A stretch of DNA of 13,899 nucleotides from the NCBI GenBank assembly GCA_038750655.1, contig JBCDGZ010000167.1:1-13899 (forward strand), written 5' to 3'. Below are positions 1 to 5,825 of this stretch, piece by piece. Position 1 is the first letter of the stretch; each line of letters starts with the position of its first letter. The notes under the pieces are model-generated. The model was not told the DNA's origin and ran no database searches. It was given only the letters and a program-made list of their open reading frames with translations. The stretch is from JBCDGZ01 sp038750655. Lineage in GTDB: Bacteria; Bacteroidota; Bacteroidia; Chitinophagales; Saprospiraceae. The position numbers were made by a program, and so were the translations under genes.

Positions 1-251
1 TGGCGACAGTATGGTCAAAGTAAAGTGAAAATTATTTCAAATATAATTTATTGTTAATCAAAAAATTACACCACCAAAACTTTAATTAGACTTTGTGAAC
101 ATTTGACTTTCCAAGCCATTCTATCTATATTAGAATACATTTTGTATGGGGTGTTATTATGTTGTCGTGATCTTTATTTTTTCCCTGAAGAAAAATGCCA
201 ACTCTAGCGGCTCCTCTTTTTAAATCTTTATTTTTATTAACTTTCTAAGCA
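1..251. other. Intergenic region and 5' leader of the RRM gene
   Basis: AT-rich non-coding stretch with no convincing ORF. It contains the candidate promoter at 102-133 and, after it, a leader of about 110 nt up to the ATG at 252. The leader carries a short possible hairpin near 178-196 (a T-run and C, then GAAAAA) and is very U-rich just before the start codon. There is no Shine-Dalgarno sequence, as is usual in Bacteroidota. Long leaders are common on bacterial cold-shock mRNAs, but no specific thermosensor motif is recognised here. Confidence 0.5.
102..133 (+). promoter_or_regulatory. Candidate Bacteroidota sigma-ABfr promoter for the RRM gene
   Basis: TTTG at 102-105, a 20-nt spacer, then TATATTAG at 126-133, which matches 7 of 8 positions of the Bacteroidota -7 box TAnnTTTG. 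Transcription would begin near 140, leaving a leader of about 110 nt. Based on consensus match only. Confidence 0.45.
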
Positions 252-1106
252 ATGAACATTTTTGTAGCAAAATTAAACTTCCATACTCAGGAAGATGACT
301 TGCGCCAAGCCTTCGAAAATTACGGCCAAGTCGACTCTGTTAAAATTGTCCTCGATCGAGACACCGGTAAGTCCAAAGGCTTTGGCTTTGTAGAGATGCC
401 CAATGACGATGAAGGCTACAACGCAATTGACAATCTGAATGAAACTAACTTTGACGGCAATGATATTGTTGTCAAGAAGGCTCGCCCGCAAGGTGACGGT
501 GGCAATCGTGGCGGCGGCGGCGGTGGTCGTGGCGGTTATGGCGGCGGCGGTGGTCGTGGCGGTTATGGCGGCGGCGGTGGTCGCGGCGGTTACGGCGGCG
601 GCGGCGGTCGTGGTGGTTACGGCGGCGGCGGTGGTCGCGGCGGTTACGGCGGCGGCGGTGGCCGTGGCGGTTATGGCGGCGGCGGTGGTCGCGGCGGTTA
701 CGGCGGCGGCGGCGGTGGCCGTGGTGGTTATGGCGGCGGCGGTGGTCGCGGCGGTTACGGTGGTGGCGGTAACGATTACAACAACCGCAACAATGATTAC
801 AACAACGACGATAGCGAAATCGATGATTTCTACCGGGATGATTACAAGCGGGAAAAAAGCAATAACTACGACCGTGATCGTAGAGGCGGCGGCAACTATA
901 GAGACCGCGACCGGGGAGGTAGAAACAACTACCGCCAGAACGATTACAATAGACGCGATAACGACGGCTACGGTGGTAGAAATGATTATAACCGCGGTGA
1001 TAGACAAGATAATAGGTACGATCGCAGTAATGACGACAATCAACAAAATCAAGAGGACAGTCACGACAAGCCTTCGACCGAAGACAACGATCAGAATGAC
1101 GATTAA
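252..1106 (+). CDS. RRM-domain glycine-rich (RGG/GYGG) RNA-binding protein
   Basis: Single-stranded-RNA-binding protein, 284 aa. Residues 1-77 form one RRM: RNP2 is IFVAKL (3-8) and RNP1 is KGFGFVEM (42-49), so the aromatic residues that stack on RNA are present. Residues 87-173 are nine near-perfect RGGYGGGGG units. Residues 174-284 are low-complexity Asn/Asp/Arg/Tyr with NDYN and RDRDR blocks and an acidic end. Bacteroidota commonly encode small RRM proteins (the Bacteroides Rbp family) that act as RNA chaperones or post-transcriptional regulators, but those usually have only a short tail. The layout here resembles plant glycine-rich RBPs and eukaryotic hnRNPs, so condensate formation or a cold-shock role is plausible inference. 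The ATG at 252 puts RNP2 at the expected distance from the N terminus. The gene is monocistronic, with its own terminator at 1138-1180. Confidence 0.93.
   Translation: MNIFVAKLNFHTQEDDLRQAFENYGQVDSVKIVLDRDTGKSKGFGFVEMPNDDEGYNAIDNLNETNFDGNDIVVKKARPQGDGGNRGGGGGGRGGYGGGGGRGGYGGGGGRGGYGGGGGRGGYGGGGGRGGYGGGGGRGGYGGGGGRGGYGGGGGGRGGYGGGGGRGGYGGGGNDYNNRNNDYNNDDSEIDDFYRDDYKREKSNNYDRDRRGGGNYRDRDRGGRNNYRQNDYNRRDNDGYGGRNDYNRGDRQDNRYDRSNDDNQQNQEDSHDKPSTEDNDQNDD
510..770 (+). repeat. In-frame 27-bp tandem repeat encoding RGGYGGGGG x9
   Basis: Nine copies of a 9-codon unit begin with Arg at residues 93, 102, 111, 120, 129, 138, 147, 157 and 166. The seventh unit has one extra Gly codon (30 bp). Synonymous changes (cgt/cgc, tat/tac, ggt/ggc) are scattered among the copies, so the array is not a very recent expansion, but the protein sequence is almost invariant. 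Copy number could vary between strains by slippage or recombination without breaking the frame. Confidence 0.95.
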
Positions 1107-1137
1107 TAGTTACTAAAATAAATAGCTTTTATAGATT

Positions 1138-1180
1138 AAAGCGATTGGGTGGTTAACCACTCAATCGCTTTACTTTTTAT
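1138..1180 (+). terminator. Rho-independent terminator between convergent genes
   Basis: A 15-bp stem (1138-1152 with 1157-1171, one G-U wobble), loop TTAA, followed by a U-rich ACTTTTTAT. It lies 31 nt after the RRM stop codon and 14 nt before the end of the convergent HD-PycTM gene. The hairpin may therefore stop transcription from both sides, although the U-tract is clear only on the plus strand. Confidence 0.85.
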
Positions 1181-1194
1181 ATCGCCTTATTTTT

Positions 1195-2352
1195 TCACTT
1201 CATCACCAGGGTAACGGCAAAGGCCAGGACGGTAATGGTCATCCCGATCATAAAAATGCTATAGCAGATACGCAATTTAGCATACTTATCTCCCAAAGCC
1301 CTTCCCAGGTAATAGAGATCGTTGACAATGGTATTTTCCAAAATCTCATCACTGGCAATCACCTCTTCGAGGCCCCTTTGGTAGCTGGGCAGGTCCATCT
1401 GATAAAAATTACCGAAGAAAAACAGATTGGTGCTGCCGGTTTTGATCTTCTCAAAATCCGTTAATCCGTTCATCTTGATGGGGCGCGTAGCCAGCGTGGC
1501 GTAGATAATGGTCATTACGCAAGTGACCAGCAGAAGGGTTCCCGGGACGAGCAGAATGGCGCGTTCTTGCACCAGCGGGGCAAGTAAGGGCATGGCAATG
1601 GAGATGACAATGGCGTTAATGCTCAACATCATACTCGACTTGCTGTCCGCAATATTGGTCAGGTCGATGTGGTTGCGCAAGGCGGTCTTGAACATCATTT
1701 GTGCGCTGCGACTTCCCCCAATTCCGGATATTTTTTCCTTCTTGGATTTTTTCTTGTCTTCCTTTTTCATCCGTTTTTCCATTTTCTTGAGGTTCTTCTT
1801 TTTTTGTGCTCCTAAAAGCCGTTGTGCCTCTTCTGTGAAAAATTCATTGCTTTTCAAAAAATCGATATTGGATTGGTACCATTCTTTGTCGGTATAATGC
1901 TCGTCGCAGAAAGTGGCCCATTCCTGGCGTAATTTATCACTATAGTCCTCAAAATCCTTGCTGCCCATCGAACTCAGATCGGCATCCTTGATGATCTGTT
2001 CGAAGACATCGCGGGGCTGATGATCCAACCGGGTAGCTTCGATCAGCTCAACGACCTTATCGATGTGTGCGTCCGGGTAGTTTTGCTGCTCCAAGAATTG
2101 GCGGGCGATTTCCATCCCAGCTTCTTCGTGGCCCTCATAGACCTTGGTATAGCCCGAATCGTGTAGCAATGCTGCTACTTGAAGGATTTCCATGTTTTTG
2201 TCATCGACTTGCAGGGCATTACCTAATGTTTCGCAATATTCGAGTACCATCAGCGAATGAGGCAGATCATGGTAAACAAGTTGAGGGGAGAGCGATTGGA
2301 TAAACAGCTCTTCAATATATTGTCTGGTCTTATCAACGATAGGCGTACGCAT
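1195..2352 (-). CDS. HD-domain phosphohydrolase fused to Pycsar effector TM domain (PycTM/DUF5706)
   Basis: Two-part protein of 385 aa. Residues 1-180 are an HD metal-dependent phosphohydrolase domain: His32 in YHDLPH, His64-Asp65 in LLHDSG, His75 and Asp125 in KDADL make the usual H...HD...D set. Many HD enzymes hydrolyse nucleotides or signalling phosphates; the substrate here is unknown. A very Lys-rich linker (about 184-207) leads to a C-terminal membrane domain (about 220-385) with the conserved start IDLTNIADSKSS, a TM hairpin at about 241-259 and 265-286, the NLFFFGNF motif and a last TM at about 363-383. This matches the PycTM/DUF5706 family, whose stand-alone members are membrane-damaging effectors gated by cCMP or cUMP in Pycsar anti-phage systems. 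HD-DUF5706 fusions are also widespread chromosomal genes in Bacteroidota, so a housekeeping role is possible. The gene is divergent from a class III cyclase across 141 bp. Confidence 0.88.
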   Translation of the reverse strand: MRTPIVDKTRQYIEELFIQSLSPQLVYHDLPHSLMVLEYCETLGNALQVDDKNMEILQVAALLHDSGYTKVYEGHEEAGMEIARQFLEQQNYPDAHIDKVVELIEATRLDHQPRDVFEQIIKDADLSSMGSKDFEDYSDKLRQEWATFCDEHYTDKEWYQSNIDFLKSNEFFTEEAQRLLGAQKKKNLKKMEKRMKKEDKKKSKKEKISGIGGSRSAQMMFKTALRNHIDLTNIADSKSSMMLSINAIVISIAMPLLAPLVQERAILLVPGTLLLVTCVMTIIYATLATRPIKMNGLTDFEKIKTGSTNLFFFGNFYQMDLPSYQRGLEEVIASDEILENTIVNDLYYLGRALGDKYAKLRICYSIFMIGMTITVLAFAVTLVMK

Positions 2353-2493
2353 TGAAAAATCTTAGGCAAATAGCTGGTTTAGTGAATTGATCCTCATCGA
2401 TTAGCGCGATTTTTTGGAAAGGCTACTGTAAATGTAATGGATGTAACGCGATTTTAATAAATTTAGCCCGAATTACCTACATTCCTTCCAAAA

Positions 2494-3606
2494 ATGAAGA
2501 AATTCCTCTCGCTTAGGTTAAGAAAAAAGTGGGGTCAGGTTTTGAAGATCACCTTCGCCTGGGTGGTGATCTCCATTTTGGAGTCCTTGTATATTCATAT
2601 CATTACTAAGGACGGGCTCTTCATTATGCGAGGAAGCAGCTATGATTTTGTCAATATTTTATCGGTTAATGCGCTGGCGGCGCTGGCCGGCGGGCTGCTG
2701 GGTGGCGGGCTGCTGATCTTTTATTTGCGGGATGAATTCAGCCGCTACCCCTTCGGCACCGCCGTTTTGATCAACAGCTTTATTATCGGTTTGGTAAATA
2801 TTTTCATCAATTCCATCGGCTTCGCCCTCTGGCAGAGCTTTGTGCTGCAAAAGAGCTTCTTCGCTCCGGAGGTCTGGGCGGGCCTGGGTGACTATCTGGA
2901 CAGCTACTATTTTTTCAAAAATATGGTCTTCTGGTATACCATCACCTTCGCGACCATCATCATGCTGCGAGTCAACGATAAGTACGGCTCCGGCAATTTC
3001 CTCAAACTCATCACCGGCCACTACCACCGCCCCATCGTAGAGCAGCGCATCTTCATGTTTCTCGACATCCGCTCTTCGACAACCATCGCTGAGAAAATCG
3101 GTCATATCCGCTATTTCCGACTCCTCAATGATTTTTTCCGCGACATCACCAATCCGATCATTTATACTGGAGGGGAAATTTATCAGTATGTGGGCGACGA
3201 GGTCATTGTCAGCTGGCCGATGGAGCGTGGGCTGCGCAATGCCAATAGCCTACACTGCTTCTTCCGTATTCTCAAAGAAATCGACAAGCGTAGCGAGATC
3301 TACAAACGGCGCTATGGCCTGGTGCCAGCGTTCAAGGCTGGCCTCCACTGTGGCGAGGTGACGACCGGAGAGATCGGGGTGATCAAAAAAGACATCGTTT
3401 TCTCCGGGGATGTACTCAATACGGCCGCGCGAATTCAAGAGAGTTGCAACAAGTATGGGGTGAATATTCTGCTTTCAAAGTTTTTATTGGATAAGTTACC
3501 TTTGCAGAAAGGAGGTTTCGAGGCGACCCGTATCGGCGATATTGATCTGAAAGGCCGCCGCCAAAGCGTCATTCTTTACACCGTATCTCCAGCTAAAACC
3601 CATTAA
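2494..3606 (+). CDS. Membrane-anchored class III nucleotidyl cyclase
   Basis: Makes a cyclic nucleotide from an NTP. 370 aa: four predicted membrane helices (about 19-38, 57-78, 90-113, 141-158), then a cytoplasmic cyclase domain (about 183-366). Metal-binding aspartates are Asp191 (FLDIRSS) and Asp235 (YVGDE); transition-state residues are Asn309 and Arg313 (LNTAAR); a phosphate-contact Lys is likely Lys353 (DLKG). The catalytic set is complete, so the enzyme should be active. The base-recognition positions are Gln231 and Val302 by motif alignment, where classical adenylate cyclases have Lys/Asp and guanylate cyclases Glu/Cys. The product therefore cannot be assigned from sequence. The ATG at 2494 starts a basic leader (KKFLSLRLRKK) consistent with an N-in topology. 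The divergent neighbour carries a domain related to cyclic-pyrimidine-gated effectors. Confidence 0.9.
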   Translation: MKKFLSLRLRKKWGQVLKITFAWVVISILESLYIHIITKDGLFIMRGSSYDFVNILSVNALAALAGGLLGGGLLIFYLRDEFSRYPFGTAVLINSFIIGLVNIFINSIGFALWQSFVLQKSFFAPEVWAGLGDYLDSYYFFKNMVFWYTITFATIIMLRVNDKYGSGNFLKLITGHYHRPIVEQRIFMFLDIRSSTTIAEKIGHIRYFRLLNDFFRDITNPIIYTGGEIYQYVGDEVIVSWPMERGLRNANSLHCFFRILKEIDKRSEIYKRRYGLVPAFKAGLHCGEVTTGEIGVIKKDIVFSGDVLNTAARIQESCNKYGVNILLSKFLLDKLPLQKGGFEATRIGDIDLKGRRQSVILYTVSPAKTH

Positions 3607-3743
3607 ATTGGCGCTTAATGTATATATTTTGACATAAATCTGCAAAAAGTCCCTTATTTCTTCAACAATTATCCTCCTCACCGCATTTAATAGGCAAGTC
3701 GTTGCAATCGACACCCAAATCGATCCATTACCACAACGACCCG

Positions 3744-3767
3744 CACTATTCATAATAGTGGTTTTTT
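3744..3767 (+). terminator. Rho-independent terminator
   Basis: Perfect 7-bp stem CACTATT / AATAGTG with loop CAT, then GTTTTTT. It lies about 137 nt after the cyclase stop codon, so it ends either the cyclase mRNA (leaving a long 3' UTR) or a small RNA made from 3608-3767. Confidence 0.65.
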
Positions 3768-3799
3768 AGGGTAATTGAGTTTCATTAGGCGTTATGAGA

Positions 3800-3842
3800 G
3801 AAGGGGAAATCGACGACAGGTTGGTTTCCTCTTCCTTTTTTT
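3800..3842 (+). terminator. Second terminator-like hairpin in tandem
   Basis: A 10-bp stem, GAAGGGGAAA (3800-3809) with TTTCCTCTTC (3825-3834), one G-U pair, 15-nt loop, followed by a run of seven T at 3836-3842. It could back up the terminator 33 nt upstream or close a short separate transcript. The long loop lowers confidence. Confidence 0.5.
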
Positions 3843-3861
3843 GGTCCTTCGTCTAGGGCCT
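3843..3861 (+). other. Possible 5' remnant of a tRNA-Glu gene
   Basis: GGTCC followed by TTCGTCTAGGGCCT resembles the acceptor-stem and D-arm start of bacterial tRNA-Glu, which characteristically reads ...CCTTCGTCTAGAGGCC. Downstream, 3870-3881 only faintly recalls a T-arm (ATCGAAATCC), and no cloverleaf can be closed. At most this is a decayed or recombined fragment; chance is a serious alternative. Confidence 0.2.
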
Positions 3862-3986
3862 GCTTCCCTTCATCGAAATCCACTGTTAACGGAACGTTAT
3901 TCCTCCCTCTGATTGAACTATTTACCCCTTAAAAGTGGTATATTATATATACAAGCTATTCACTAGAACCTTAAAAAACCTTGAAC

Positions 3987-4061
3987 ATGATTATCTTACT
4001 CGCATTATTCAGCAGCTTAGTCCTCTACGAGGTCATACAGCATCGCCGGCACGGCTTCTAA
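3987..4061 (+). CDS. Possible small membrane peptide (24 aa)
   Basis: MIILLALFSSLVLYEVIQHR plus four residues: a short hydrophobic helix (2-14) followed by a basic tail (HRRHGF). This is the organisation of many bacterial small membrane proteins. There is no ribosome-binding signature, as expected in this phylum, and no recognised family. Its stop codon lies inside a strong hairpin (4045-4072). Short hydrophobic ORFs occur by chance, so this is a candidate only. Confidence 0.22.
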   Translation: MIILLALFSSLVLYEVIQHRRHGF

Positions 4062-4072
4062 GCCGCTCCGGC
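4045..4072. repeat. GC-rich two-part hairpin
   Basis: GCCGG (4045-4049), CA, CGGCT (4052-4056), loop TCTA, AGCCG (4061-4065), CT, CCGGC (4068-4072): ten base pairs around a small symmetric internal loop. No U-tract follows, so it is not a standard terminator. It stands out in an otherwise AT-rich gap and could be an mRNA stabiliser, attenuator or REP-like element. Confidence 0.5.
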
Positions 4073-4232
4073 CCCTGCCCGGCCCCATTAGCCTTTACTT
4101 CCCTCCTCCCCTTCTCCAAAGTTCCGTATCTCACTAAAAAGTCCGCAATTTCATTTTAGCACGATTGAAGCTTCGATCTGTCCCATCTTTGTATTGTCAA
4201 TTCTGACAAAAGAATAATTCAATCTCAAAAAA

Positions 4233-4811
4233 ATGAAAAAGTTGTTAATTGTCAACGGCCATCCAGATAAAGAAAGTTTTAATCACGCCTTGTCCAAAGC
4301 TTACCGAGAAAGTGCAGCAGAAAAAAATACCGAAATCGACCAAATTAACATCGGAGAGCTGAATTTTAATCCCAATCTGGCCTTCGGCTACCGAAAAATT
4401 ACCGAATTAGAACCTGATTTAGAGGAGGCCATCCAGAAAATTAAGGCGGCAGAGCACCTTGTTTGGTTCTTTCCAATGTGGTGGTATGGCTACCCGGCGA
4501 TCATGAAAGGATTTGTCGATAGAACTTTTCTACCCCGAGTGTTCTTTAACTATAAAAGGGGCAAGCTCTTTCCGGAGCAATTACTCAAAGGAAAAACCGC
4601 TCGACTCGTGATCACCGCGGATACTGTTCAGTGGTATGATCGATGGTTTATGGGCCGCCCGGCAATCAATCAATTCAAGAAAGGGACGCTGGAATTCTGC
4701 GGAGTAAAACCAGTTAAGGTAACCTACATTGCTCCGATTAAAGATTCTACCCCTCAGTTCAGGCAAAAATGGCTGGACCGCATCAAAAAGACAGGAGCAC
4801 AATTAGCCTAA
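4233..4811 (+). CDS. NAD(P)H-dependent oxidoreductase, flavodoxin-like fold (KefF/MdaB/NQO type)
   Basis: Cytoplasmic FMN/FAD enzyme of the Flavodoxin_2 family, 192 aa, the usual length for NAD(P)H:quinone oxidoreductase or KefF/MdaB-like proteins. Residues 4-17 give beta-strand 1 and the flavin-phosphate loop (LLIVNGHP...SFN). Residues 78-99 carry the family signature WFFPMWWYGYPAIMKGFVDR, with the P-x-W-W-x-x-x-P core that packs on the flavin ring. Likely a two-electron reducer of quinones or xenobiotics; the substrate is unknown. The start is preceded by an A-rich stretch (CAAAAAA) rather than a Shine-Dalgarno. A 54-bp gap separates it from the receiver-domain gene on the same strand, so cotranscription is possible. 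Confidence 0.9.
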   Translation: MKKLLIVNGHPDKESFNHALSKAYRESAAEKNTEIDQINIGELNFNPNLAFGYRKITELEPDLEEAIQKIKAAEHLVWFFPMWWYGYPAIMKGFVDRTFLPRVFFNYKRGKLFPEQLLKGKTARLVITADTVQWYDRWFMGRPAINQFKKGTLEFCGVKPVKVTYIAPIKDSTPQFRQKWLDRIKKTGAQLA

Positions 4812-4865
4812 GATAGCACTATAAATAATCTCTAAAAATTCAAATACCCTAAAATCCCCAAGGTC

Positions 4866-5252
4866 ATGGGCAGCTTACTAAAGAAACGAATTTTGTTGAT
4901 AGACGATCACTCGCCGAACCTCGAGAACCTCACCGAAATTCTCGAAATGGAAGGCTACCAAGTGTTTTTCTCTCACAATGGCGAAGAGGGCATCCTACTG
5001 ACAAAGGCGCAGCTGCCCAATCTGGTGATCTCAGACATCAAGCTACCGGGAATCGACGGCTTTGAACTGATCAAACAGCTCAAGGCCAACCCCTCCACTC
5101 AACAAATTCCAATCTTGCTACTGAGTGCCTTTTCCGAAAAAAGTATGATCAATAAGGGCCTGGAACTGGGCGCAAAGGGGTATCTTGTGAAGCCCTTCGG
5201 GATGGAAGAGATGCTGATTACTGTGCAGAAAATCATCACGGACATTAACTAA
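4866..5252 (+). CDS. Single-domain response regulator (CheY-like receiver)
   Basis: Phosphorylatable receiver domain of 128 aa with no output domain. The acidic pocket is Asp13-Asp14 (LLIDDH), the phospho-acceptor is Asp57 (VISDIKLPGIDG), the switch Ser is Ser87 (LLLSAF) and the conserved Lys is Lys109 (LVKPF), so all functional residues are present. It acts through protein-protein contacts, as a phosphorelay intermediate or as a modulator of another protein. No histidine kinase is encoded in the window, so its partner is elsewhere. It lies 54 bp after the oxidoreductase gene and 3 nt before the small ORF at 5256. Confidence 0.93.
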   Translation: MGSLLKKRILLIDDHSPNLENLTEILEMEGYQVFFSHNGEEGILLTKAQLPNLVISDIKLPGIDGFELIKQLKANPSTQQIPILLLSAFSEKSMINKGLELGAKGYLVKPFGMEEMLITVQKIITDIN

Positions 5253-5255
5253 ACC

Positions 5256-5627
5256 ATGCTCCACCCCAAAACAAAAAACAGTACCGGAATGCTCCGATAC
5301 GGCATCGGTGTTGCCATCGGCGGTGAGGGTGCAGGCGTGAATACCGCCATTGATGGAAGATTGTACCTGACTACTGGACACGTAATCAAAGAAATCCTGG
5401 CAATGGGTGAAGTCGACGTAATGGAGGCTAAAGCCGCGCAGTTGAACGGATTGGTCGCCACCGCCGGAGCTGTAGAAGGCATCGACGGCATCTTGAAAGT
5501 CGATGCGGTTATCGGGTTCGGTGTAGGGGCCGCCGAACATTTGGACGGCCAGAGAATTATCGGGGTTAGCGATGCTGGTGGGTTCTACGACAATGCCTTG
5601 CCAATAGCCACTGGAAAGGCTGTTTAA
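5256..5627 (+). CDS. Unresolved small ORF (123 aa), possibly spurious
   Basis: Starts 3 nt after the receiver-domain stop codon, an operon-like spacing. The translation is unusually rich in Gly, Ala and Val with no Trp, and no family is recognised. The exactly antisense frame is open as well (5633 down to 5118, 171 aa), and so is a Pro/Ser/Thr-rich minus frame ending at 5249, so the open reading may be a by-product of RNY-type base composition. The minus-strand ORF would overlap the receiver gene by 135 bp, which argues against it. Either one is real or all are decayed; the plus-strand reading is slightly favoured by position only. Confidence 0.28.
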   Translation: MLHPKTKNSTGMLRYGIGVAIGGEGAGVNTAIDGRLYLTTGHVIKEILAMGEVDVMEAKAAQLNGLVATAGAVEGIDGILKVDAVIGFGVGAAEHLDGQRIIGVSDAGGFYDNALPIATGKAV

Positions 5628-5697
5628 TTTCATAACTAAAGGGATTTAAGGTTAAGATAGCCTTTAGAATTACTGGTATTTTTCACTATTTAATATC

Positions 5698-5725
5698 CTG
5701 AAATGAGGAAAGGCCATCATTTCAG
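5698..5725. repeat. Perfect 9-bp inverted repeat upstream of the TonB receptor gene
   Basis: CTGAAATGA (5698-5706), a 10-nt spacer GGAAAGGCCA, then TCATTTCAG (5717-5725). It ends 33 bp before a candidate -7 box, so it could be an operator for a dimeric regulator. No T-run follows closely, so a terminator is less likely. Confidence 0.55.
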
Positions 5726-5733
5726 TCGCTTAA

Positions 5734-5766
5734 TTTTAATTCAACTTCTTATTATCCATATCTTTA
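5734..5766 (+). promoter_or_regulatory. Candidate promoter of the TonB receptor-cyclase operon
   Basis: TATCTTTA (5759-5766) matches 7 of 8 positions of TAnnTTTG. The upstream element is only TTTT (5734-5737, 21-nt spacing). This would give a leader of about 50 nt before the ATG at 5826. Confidence 0.3.
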
Positions 5767-5825
5767 CGTATTGAATGTAGCCTCCACCCGATTTTATCAT
5801 CCGGCGGAGCACAAAACGCCTAGTT

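Larger units (their letters stand above)
3607..4232. other. 626-base intergenic region
   Basis: No convincing full gene. It contains two terminator-like hairpins (3744-3767 and 3800-3842), a short tRNA-Glu-like string (3843-3861), a possible 24-residue membrane peptide (3987-4061) overlapped by a GC-rich hairpin (4045-4072), and a weak -7-like box CATCTTTG (4184-4191) about 42 nt upstream of the oxidoreductase start. Longer ORFs at 3496-3753 (minus) and 3935-4159 (plus) lack protein-like features. Confidence 0.6.

Noticed and set aside
510..770. CRISPR array or minisatellite
   Set aside because: The units are contiguous 27-bp coding repeats with no unique spacers, in frame with the RRM domain.
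273..1116. Long ORFs on the minus strand (263 aa) and in another plus frame (225 aa) over the RRM gene
   Set aside because: They are Ala/Val/Thr-rich readings of the glycine-codon repeats in other frames; the RRM frame has clear RNP motifs.
2494..3606. Firm call of a Pycsar defence system with the neighbouring gene
   Set aside because: HD-DUF5706 genes are widespread in Bacteroidota, the cyclase is membrane-anchored unlike known PycC enzymes, and no other defence gene is visible; kept as a hypothesis only.
3496..3753. 85-aa minus-strand ORF over the end of the cyclase gene and gap
   Set aside because: Overlaps the conserved cyclase C terminus, runs through the terminator hairpin at 3744-3767 and has no recognisable features.
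3935..4159. 74-aa plus ORF in the intergenic region
   Set aside because: Composition changes abruptly midway and has no domain; the shorter frame at 3987 looks more protein-like.
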